The notes beneath the pieces are model-generated. The model saw only the letters and a list, made by a program, of their open reading frames with translations, was not told the origin of the DNA and ran no database searches. From Thermofilaceae archaeon (GTDB lineage: Archaea > Thermoproteota > Thermoprotei > Thermofilales > B69-G16), in the NCBI GenBank assembly GCA_027017165.1, contig JALURF010000053.1:1-5325 (forward strand): a DNA stretch of 5,325 nucleotides. Reading direction: 5' to 3'. Below, piece by piece: positions 1 through 3,910 of the stretch. The position numbers and the translations under genes are program-made. Each line of letters begins with the position of its first letter. Position 1 is the first letter of the stretch.

Positions 1-1449
1 ATTCTTCAGGTGTTTTAGTTTTTCTGGACTTAAGGAGTGTGAGAGAGTACTATTTATCTCCAGTAGTTGAGCTTCGTATTGGTCTAGCTGACTAAGTATA
101 CCCGCTGTCTCGTTGGCGGGCAGGCCAGTTTCATTTATCAATCTTCTCAGTTTTTCTATTTTAGCTAGTAGTTCTTTAATCTCCTCTCTCAAGTCTTTAA
201 CTTCGTCAACGTACTCTTCTACATGCTCAATCTCATCTTCAATTTTATCAAGAGCTTCCTCTATTTCTGAAATCTTCTTCTTAAGTTCTTTCAGTTCTTC
301 TGGACTTAGAGTTTGCGAAAGCGTCTTGTTTATCTCTAATAGCTGCGCCTCATACTGATCCAACTGGCTTAGTATATCAGCTATGGTCTCGTTGCTTAGA
401 CCACTTTCGTTAATCAGTCTCCTTAACTCCTCTATTTTGGCCAGCAATTCTCCGATTTCTTCTCTCAGATCTTTAACTTCGTCGACATATTCCTCCACGT
501 GCTCAATTTCGTCTTCAAGCCTATCTAAGGCTCTGTCAATCTCTGAAAGTTCATCCATTATAGCCGGTATATCGTCGGGGTCAACTCCCTCAGATACCGC
601 AACTCTTAGCTCTAGTAGCCGTTGCTCATACCTATTTAGTTCTTCGAGATAAGCGCTAGCCGTTTCGGGCGGCAAATCGCTCTTTTCTATTTTTATCCTG
701 AGTTCTCTAATTTCCTCTAGTAGATCGTCTATCTCATCCAGTATTTCTTCCACGGCTTCGCTGATTACTTCTTCTGAGAAATCATGCTCTAGGGCTTCCT
801 CTATTATATCCTCGGCGTCATCAATTAAATCATCCGCCGTATCCACTAGTTCTTTAGCCTTATCGAAGTCTTCATACATTATTTTCTCAGCTTCGTCTAG
901 GAGCTCGAGAGATTTGTTTAACATTTTTGTAGCCGTATCTAATCCAAGCTCGATTGACGCATTCAATAGGATTAATGCTTTATCTCTTAGAAGCTCTATC
1001 TTCGCTAACAGTTTGTCGTACTTGACCGTTTTCTCCTCTACCTCTTCTTTAACAACCTCTACCGGCTCGTGGTAAGATTGAATGACAGATTCTAGGTATA
1101 TTACTAAATCGCCAGCCTTGTTTATAGCTTCCACTACTAGTGTTAAAGCCTCTGTGTAATTGCCCTCTTGGAGTAGTGCTTCTGCTCTCGCTACGAGACT
1201 ATCGGTTTCATTTAACGTTGCTAAGGCGCGTGCTCGGAGTTCTTCATATAGGGTTACGTTATAGATTTTCACTTTTTCCTCGGCTTCTTCTAGCAAGTCA
1301 AATACCTTATCTTTTAGATCTTCATAGGAGTCTATTAGCAGTTTTATACTCTCAACCGCGGTCTCTTGAGCCCATAGTATACCGCTGAGTAGTATAGCTA
1401 TTACTACGAACGGAGCCGCGCGTTTTAAAGTTCTTCTTATCACGCTCAC
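1..1449 (-). CDS. Exported repetitive coiled-coil protein, S-layer/stalk-like (partial, C-terminus beyond window)
   Basis: I do not recognise a named family. The reading frame is open from the start to position 1 (483 codons seen) and continues off the window. The N-terminus has Arg/Lys residues (IRRTLKR), then a hydrophobic stretch (APFVVIAILLSGILWA) followed by QE, which fits a Sec signal peptide or an N-terminal membrane anchor. The rest is almost wholly Glu/Lys/Leu/Ile-rich helix with heptad-like spacing, no cysteine, strongly acidic, and with eleven Asn-X-Ser/Thr sequons. Two 92-residue repeats (nt 310-585 and 34-309) and the start of a third lie at the left end, with a degenerate partial unit before them. 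Known archaeal parallels are coiled-coil surface stalks such as tetrabrachion; that comparison rests on architecture, not on homology I can show. Start: GTG at 1449 is 6-7 nt after a strong GGAGGTGA, whereas ATG at 1455 abuts it; the two differ by two residues. SMC-like or structural roles remain possible, but the export signal argues for a surface location. Confidence 0.85.
   Translation of the reverse strand, partial: MSVIRRTLKRAAPFVVIAILLSGILWAQETAVESIKLLIDSYEDLKDKVFDLLEEAEEKVKIYNVTLYEELRARALATLNETDSLVARAEALLQEGNYTEALTLVVEAINKAGDLVIYLESVIQSYHEPVEVVKEEVEEKTVKYDKLLAKIELLRDKALILLNASIELGLDTATKMLNKSLELLDEAEKIMYEDFDKAKELVDTADDLIDDAEDIIEEALEHDFSEEVISEAVEEILDEIDDLLEEIRELRIKIEKSDLPPETASAYLEELNRYEQRLLELRVAVSEGVDPDDIPAIMDELSEIDRALDRLEDEIEHVEEYVDEVKDLREEIGELLAKIEELRRLINESGLSNETIADILSQLDQYEAQLLEINKTLSQTLSPEELKELKKKISEIEEALDKIEDEIEHVEEYVDEVKDLREEIKELLAKIEKLRRLINETGLPANETAGILSQLDQYEAQLLEINSTLSHSLSPEKLKHLKN
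34..309 (-). repeat. 92-residue coding tandem repeat, unit 2
   Basis: This second full copy of the 276-nt unit inside the coiled-coil gene begins LSPEELK and ends INSTLSHS. It matches unit 1 without gaps at about 64 of 92 residues by hand count. The cores are identical: residues 24-44 of the unit, ELLAKIE, LRRLINE and ILSQLDQYEAQLLEIN. A third copy starts at 33 (LSPEKLK) and leaves the window. Confidence 0.9.
310..585 (-). repeat. 92-residue coding tandem repeat, unit 1
   Basis: The first well-conserved copy of the repeat begins VDPDDIP and ends INKTLSQT. It has the same length and phase as the next unit (276 nt exactly). Two long helical segments flank a loop containing a Gly-Leu and an Asn-Glu-Thr sequon, which would suit a pair of antiparallel or consecutive helices. 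Confidence 0.9.
586..741 (-). repeat. Degenerate half unit of the 92-residue repeat
   Basis: The 52 residues before unit 1 (from LDEIDDLLEEI to LRVAVSEG) align without gaps to unit positions 41-92. They keep the EI..LL..I..LR..I pattern, the loop with Leu/Pro-Glu-Thr, and L..L..YE..LLE. The sequence is much diverged, so it looks like an older copy whose first part is no longer recognisable. Confidence 0.6.
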
Positions 1450-1455
1450 ACTCAT

Positions 1456-1463
1456 TCACCTCC
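1456..1463 (-). promoter_or_regulatory. Strong Shine-Dalgarno site of the coiled-coil gene
   Basis: On the minus strand GGAGGTGA matches the archaeal anti-SD (16S 3' end AUCACCUCC) over eight bases. It decides the start: only 6 nt separate it from GTG 1449, while ATG 1455 directly follows it. The ferredoxin gene in this window also keeps 6 nt between GGTG and its ATG, which favours the GTG. Confidence 0.75.
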
Positions 1464-1503
1464 TGTTTTTAACAATCCATAACTGCATAAAATGGAACAC
1501 GGT

Positions 1504-1523
1504 TGAAACATCGTGAAACATCG
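1504..1523. repeat. Perfect 10-bp tandem direct repeat, candidate operator
   Basis: TGAAACATCG occurs twice back to back (1504-1513, 1514-1523), so equivalent bases lie about one helical turn apart. The pair sits upstream of the coiled-coil gene and immediately downstream, in minus-strand terms, of a TATA-like TACTAAATAT. This position would let a bound protein block initiation. The repeat is seen directly; the regulatory role is inference. Confidence 0.5.
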
Positions 1524-1533
1524 ATATTTAGTA
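1524..1533 (-). promoter_or_regulatory. Candidate TATA box for the coiled-coil gene
   Basis: Minus-strand TACTAAATAT would place a transcription start near 1502 and give a leader of about 50 nt carrying the GGAGGTGA site. A second, weaker candidate is CATTTTATG at 1486-1494, which would start transcription at or near the SD itself. The two cannot be separated by eye. Confidence 0.35.
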
Positions 1534-1546
1534 CAGGCCGAGCTAA

Positions 1547-1557
1547 AGTTTTTATTA
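1547..1557 (+). promoter_or_regulatory. Candidate TATA box for the C/D box sRNA
   Basis: AAAG followed by TTTTTATTA on the plus strand looks like an archaeal BRE/TATA element. Its centre, about 1551, lies roughly 25 nt before box C of the sRNA, which fits a transcript starting a few bases before or at box C. A short palindrome (TTAGTA-C-TACTAA, 1560-1572) lies between them. Confidence 0.4.
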
Positions 1558-1575
1558 CGTTAGTACTACTAAATC

Positions 1576-1636
1576 ATGATGATGTAACTTGCCCCCATTT
1601 ACGACCTATTGGGATGAAGATATTGCCGCGGACTGA
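1576..1636 (+). ncRNA. Probable C/D box sRNA guiding 2'-O-methylation of 16S rRNA
   Basis: The intergenic stretch holds an ordered set of guide-RNA boxes: C ATGATGA (1576-1582, full match to RUGAUGA), C' GGGATGA (1611-1617, one mismatch) and D CTGA (1633-1636). Box C to box D spans 61 nt, the usual size in thermophilic archaea. The spacer before box D (1618-1632) pairs antiparallel with the 16S rRNA 530-loop sequence CCGCGGUAAUA over 11 consecutive bases (guide 1621-1631, one G-U), beginning one base from box D. By the D+5 rule, guide G1628 would target C528 (E. coli numbering). Box D' is not recognisable and the C-to-C' spacing (28 nt) is long, so the second guide is unclear. The terminal kink-turn stem is weak. 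The exact ends are not visible. A chance match is possible, but the combination of boxes, size and target makes it unlikely. Confidence 0.7.
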
Positions 1637-1671
1637 AATAAATTTAAAGAAATAATTAAATGAGAAAAAGA
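1637..1671 (-). terminator. T-rich terminator of the ferredoxin gene
   Basis: Directly after the ferredoxin stop the minus strand reads a run of T-rich tracts (TCTTTTTCTC, then ATTTAATTATTTC and TTTAAATTTATTTC) without a hairpin. This fits archaeal poly-T intrinsic termination. It would also stop ferredoxin transcription before it becomes antisense to the sRNA. Confidence 0.5.
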
Positions 1672-1908
1672 TTAGGCTTCTTCTACGGTGATTATGGTAA
1701 CTGGGCAGGAATTGGCAGCTTCTTCGGCGCAGGATTTTAAATCCTCTGGTATTCTGCCTTCTCCGAGATTATCTCCAACCCTGTACTTTTCGACTATTTG
1801 TGTTTTTCCATCTTCGTCATTCATTTCGAAAACGTCGGGGCATAGGGCGACGCAGGACATGCAGGAGATGCACTGGTCCCTATCTATTGTAACTTTGTAC
1901 TCGGGCAT
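1672..1908 (-). CDS. Monocluster [4Fe-4S] ferredoxin
   Basis: This 78-residue soluble electron carrier closely resembles the small Thermococcales-type ferredoxin (shared CPDVFEMNDE after the cluster loop and a C-P-V-x-x-I-T ending). Cys13, Cys16 and Cys19 in CxxCxxC plus Cys68 (followed by Pro) form the cluster site. Cys23 and Cys60 occupy the positions that make a disulfide in Pyrococcus ferredoxin. Position 16 is Cys, where P. furiosus has the unusual Asp ligand, so an ordinary all-Cys cluster is expected. Start at 1908 (MPEYKV): AGGTGAT lies 6 nt upstream, counted from GGTG, and the family begins here. An in-frame ATG at 1977 would add 23 residues unlike any ferredoxin. The gene is alone, with its own TATA box and T-rich terminator. 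The partner oxidoreductase is not in the window; in such archaea these ferredoxins serve 2-oxoacid and aldehyde oxidoreductases. Confidence 0.95.
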   Translation of the reverse strand: MPEYKVTIDRDQCISCMSCVALCPDVFEMNDEDGKTQIVEKYRVGDNLGEGRIPEDLKSCAEEAANSCPVTIITVEEA

Positions 1909-1912
1909 TGGA

Positions 1913-1919
1913 ATCACCT
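1913..1919 (-). promoter_or_regulatory. Shine-Dalgarno site of ferredoxin
   Basis: Minus-strand AGGTGAT complements the 16S 3' end and ends 4 nt before ATG 1908. It selects this start over the in-frame ATG at 1977. Confidence 0.75.
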
Positions 1920-1943
1920 GCGTTATTTTCTTTGAAAAAGAGG

Positions 1944-1954
1944 TTATTAAACTT
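1944..1954 (-). promoter_or_regulatory. TATA box of ferredoxin
   Basis: Minus-strand AAGTTTAATAA has a TATA-like core at 1944-1951 with purines before it (BRE-like). A start about 26 nt downstream falls near 1922, giving a leader of about 14 nt that just contains the SD. The same 11 bases recur before the nucleotidyltransferase gene (3884-3894). Confidence 0.55.
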
Positions 1955-2015
1955 CGCGGAGGATTTTGAGATATCATCTTGTTGAAAACATGTAAACAAG
2001 TTGTCGAGATTGCAG

Positions 2016-2023
2016 TTATATAC
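2016..2023 (+). promoter_or_regulatory. Candidate TATA box of the methyltransferase gene
   Basis: TTATATAC is the best TATA match in the divergent intergenic region. It predicts a start near 2046 and a leader of about 40 nt before ATG 2085. AATAAAATTAAAT at 2041-2053 is an alternative that would give a shorter leader of about 10-15 nt. Confidence 0.4.
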
Positions 2024-2084
2024 AGCCTCTTCTTTCATTCAATAAAATTAAATGACGAGACGATGGCAAGGCATGTATTGAAGG

Positions 2085-3077
2085 ATGGGGATCGATTTGC
2101 CTAAGTTATTACTGACGACGATCTCCGGGATATTGAACGCTTCTAGAATCGAAGCCGAAGAAAAAGGCTTTAAAATATTATATACTTTACCGCCCTCCCA
2201 CATAGTGGTGGATGGCGATATAGATTCAGCACTATGCTTGAGGACTATCGAATCTATTTCAAGAGTATTGGCGGAAAACCATCTCGAATCGGTTGATAGC
2301 AGGAGTGTTAGGCTTAGTCTACGAAAGAGTTTTAAACAACTGATCGATAAAAAGTCGAAATACACGGTTAAGGTTAAAGTCTATGGAGATTGCTTTAGCG
2401 AGAAATTCTTGAAGATAGTCGCTATTAGGGAGATTATCAGAATTCGCGATAGAACAGCTATTAGCAAAAAGGGATCAGTGCTACGCATAATCTTAGATTG
2501 TAAAGAGAAGTTTTTGCTAATTGCCGAACAGATAAATAGAGAACCTCTTCACATCAGAAAGTACTACACGGCTAAACATCCGTCTCCTTTAAACCCTATT
2601 ATAGCGGCTTCTATATCGTTCATAACTGGAGAAAAGTATGAAATGGTTTACGATCCGTTTTGTGGTTCTGGAACGATACCCATAGAGTTTAAATATGTTA
2701 GAAAAATCGAAGCTATGGGCTCAGATATAAATTATCACTTTATTAAATCTGCTACGACAAACGCTTTAAACGCTAGCATCAGCGTGGATTTCTTCGTAGC
2801 TGATATTCGGAAAACGCCCGTCGTCGGGAATATAGATTTTATTGTTACAGATCCGCCGAGAGGAGAAAAGTTGAAAGCTTCGAGCATATGGAAATACTTA
2901 AAGCCGGTTTTCGAGCTCGGGTCGAGAGTTGATGCTGACGTGTGCTTGATAACTCCCTACTCTGGAATAGCTAATTTAATAGCCGAGAAAAGAGGATATG
3001 AGCTTTTCAGAAAGATTCAGACTTTTCAAGGAGGAAATAAAGTCTATATCCTATTGTATAAAAGGGGTAGTTTATAG
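2085..3077 (+). CDS. THUMP-domain tRNA guanine-N2 methyltransferase (Trm14/TrmG10-like)
   Basis: This 330-residue enzyme probably transfers methyl groups from S-adenosylmethionine to N2 of a guanine in tRNA. An N-terminal part typical of the family (LLLTTISGILNASRIEAEE, about 8-26) leads into a THUMP RNA-binding region (about 60-150). The family linker RKYYTAKHPSPLNP follows (158-171), then a Rossmann-fold methyltransferase domain. Motif I is D190-PFCGSGTIPIE, motif II GSDINYHF (212-219) and motif III AD240. Motif IV reads TDPPRG (255-260), with Arg where family members usually have Tyr or Phe. Position 6 (Trm14) versus position 10 (archaeal Trm-G10) cannot be settled by eye. The length is somewhat short for Trm14. 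Start: a TGA lies two codons upstream of ATG 2085, so no longer form is possible. No clear SD is seen, and TTG 2097 is a weaker alternative. The gene is divergent from ferredoxin and its end overlaps the nucleotidyltransferase gene by 6 bp. Confidence 0.85.
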   Translation: MGIDLPKLLLTTISGILNASRIEAEEKGFKILYTLPPSHIVVDGDIDSALCLRTIESISRVLAENHLESVDSRSVRLSLRKSFKQLIDKKSKYTVKVKVYGDCFSEKFLKIVAIREIIRIRDRTAISKKGSVLRIILDCKEKFLLIAEQINREPLHIRKYYTAKHPSPLNPIIAASISFITGEKYEMVYDPFCGSGTIPIEFKYVRKIEAMGSDINYHFIKSATTNALNASISVDFFVADIRKTPVVGNIDFIVTDPPRGEKLKASSIWKYLKPVFELGSRVDADVCLITPYSGIANLIAEKRGYELFRKIQTFQGGNKVYILLYKRGSL

Positions 3078-3866
3078 TATTCTAAAGGGGTTTCTCTGCG
3101 AGAGAACAGCTTCGGCCCGCTCTAACTCCTTCAAAGTGTTTACCGGTAGCCACGTGCCCTTAGGTATTATCAAGGCGTATATTCTCTTGCGTCTAGCAAG
3201 CTCCGGCAGTACTACCTGTTCGAACTCTAGCGCTTTATCCGCGTTCATATCGATCATATCTATAATTAAATCGTATACCTTAGGCTCGAACATGTATAAG
3301 CCTGTGGAGGTGTACATCTTTATGACCGGCTTTTCGGTAAAGTTTACGACTAAATTGTTTTCATCTACTTCAGCTACTCCATAGGGGTAATCCACCGCCG
3401 CCGCGAGCACAGTGGTTGCTAAAGTATTCCTGGTCCTTACGCCCTCTAAATGGTGTATAAGAAGCTTTAAGGGAAGAGCTGGCTCTAGAAATATATCATC
3501 TGGAAACGCTATTAAAGCTCTTCTATGCTTATCTACGACCCCCGTTTCTATAGCATGTTTAAGAGCTTTCCCCTTCCCTATTTTCTCTAATGGCGGGTCT
3601 ACCGAATATTTGATTTCAACTCCGTATTTCTCACCGTTGCCCAGATGTTCTCTTATTTCATCATGTTTATGCCCTACCAAGACGACATATTCTTTAAATC
3701 CATTATTTCTGTAGTATTCTATACATAAATCTAGGAGCGTCTTCCCGCAGACTTCCAGCAAGGGTTTAGGCTTCTCTATATAACCCATTCGCTTAGCTTT
3801 TCCGCCCGCGAAAATAAGAACTTGAGTTTTTTTAATCTCTTTTTCCAGTTGGACGATTACGCTCAT
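3072..3866 (-). CDS. Sugar-1-phosphate nucleotidyltransferase (NDP-sugar pyrophosphorylase)
   Basis: This 264-residue cytosolic enzyme of the nucleotidyltransferase (GlmU/RmlA/ManC) fold should join a hexose-1-phosphate to an NTP to give NDP-sugar. Visible are the nucleotide loop FAGGKAKRMG (19-28, a variant of GGxGTRL), EKPKPLL (31-37), the metal-binding position in FPDDIF (Asp123), YGVAEVD (162-168) with the F-TEKP signature (176-180), and STGLYMF (187-193). Near the end GTWLPVNT (237-244) stands where the family often has W-x-D-V-G-T, so the usual second metal-binding Asp is replaced by Pro241. Nucleotide and sugar specificity cannot be read from this; glucose- or mannose-1-phosphate are the likely substrates given the mutase beside it. 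About 12 extra residues precede the loop, but no other ATG fits. The gene follows the mutase after 44 nt, has a TATA-like AAGTTTAATAA in that gap, and lacks a good SD. Confidence 0.85.
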   Translation of the reverse strand: MSVIVQLEKEIKKTQVLIFAGGKAKRMGYIEKPKPLLEVCGKTLLDLCIEYYRNNGFKEYVVLVGHKHDEIREHLGNGEKYGVEIKYSVDPPLEKIGKGKALKHAIETGVVDKHRRALIAFPDDIFLEPALPLKLLIHHLEGVRTRNTLATTVLAAAVDYPYGVAEVDENNLVVNFTEKPVIKMYTSTGLYMFEPKVYDLIIDMIDMNADKALEFEQVVLPELARRKRIYALIIPKGTWLPVNTLKELERAEAVLSQRNPFRIL

Positions 3867-3883
3867 TATCCTACCATTTTACT

Positions 3884-3894
3884 TTATTAAACTT
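3884..3894 (-). promoter_or_regulatory. Possible internal promoter before the nucleotidyltransferase gene
   Basis: Minus-strand AAGTTTAATAA lies in the 44-nt gap after the mutase and is identical to the ferredoxin element at 1944-1954. Its core is centred about 22 nt before ATG 3866, slightly close for a TATA box with leaderless initiation. The gene may therefore rely mainly on read-through from the mutase. Confidence 0.35.
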
Positions 3895-3910
3895 GGGGTA
3901 TTTATTTGCT

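Noticed and set aside
34..585. Tandem repeat as a CRISPR array or non-coding satellite
   Set aside because: The 276-bp period, full reading frame and synonymous divergence show a protein repeat.
113..652. Open frames on the plus strand (113-358, 383-652) rich in Ser and Leu
   Set aside because: They are the complement of the Glu/Lys/Leu-rich coiled-coil gene. Their similarity to each other only reflects the 276-nt coding repeat, and they lack a promoter or SD.
1..1449. Annotation of the coiled-coil gene as an SMC/Rad50-like ATPase
   Set aside because: The N-terminus is a signal peptide or membrane anchor rather than a Walker A domain, and no ATP-binding motif is visible. Coiled coil alone is not evidence for SMC.
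1909..1977. Longer ferredoxin starting at ATG 1977 (23 extra residues)
   Set aside because: The extension would contain the promoter and the SD, and no ferredoxin of this type has it. ATG 1908 has the well-placed AGGTGAT.
2052..2081. Nine-codon open frame (MTRRWQGMY, stop TGA) just before the methyltransferase, in the same frame
   Set aside because: It is too short to call and has no SD. A leader peptide or a longer enzyme interrupted by TGA is conceivable, but the residues do not resemble the family N-terminus.
1909..2084. tRNA or second sRNA in the ferredoxin-methyltransferase gap
   Set aside because: No cloverleaf, and no ordered set of C and D boxes could be found; only promoter-like AT-rich elements are visible.
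2048..2365. Minus-strand open frame of 105 codons
   Set aside because: It is antisense to the N-terminal part of the methyltransferase, which has clear family motifs in the other frame.
3412..3714. Plus-strand open frames within the nucleotidyltransferase and mutase genes (also 2998-3384, 3893-4198, 4443-4643)
   Set aside because: All are opposite to genes with recognised catalytic motifs and show no independent coding or initiation signal.
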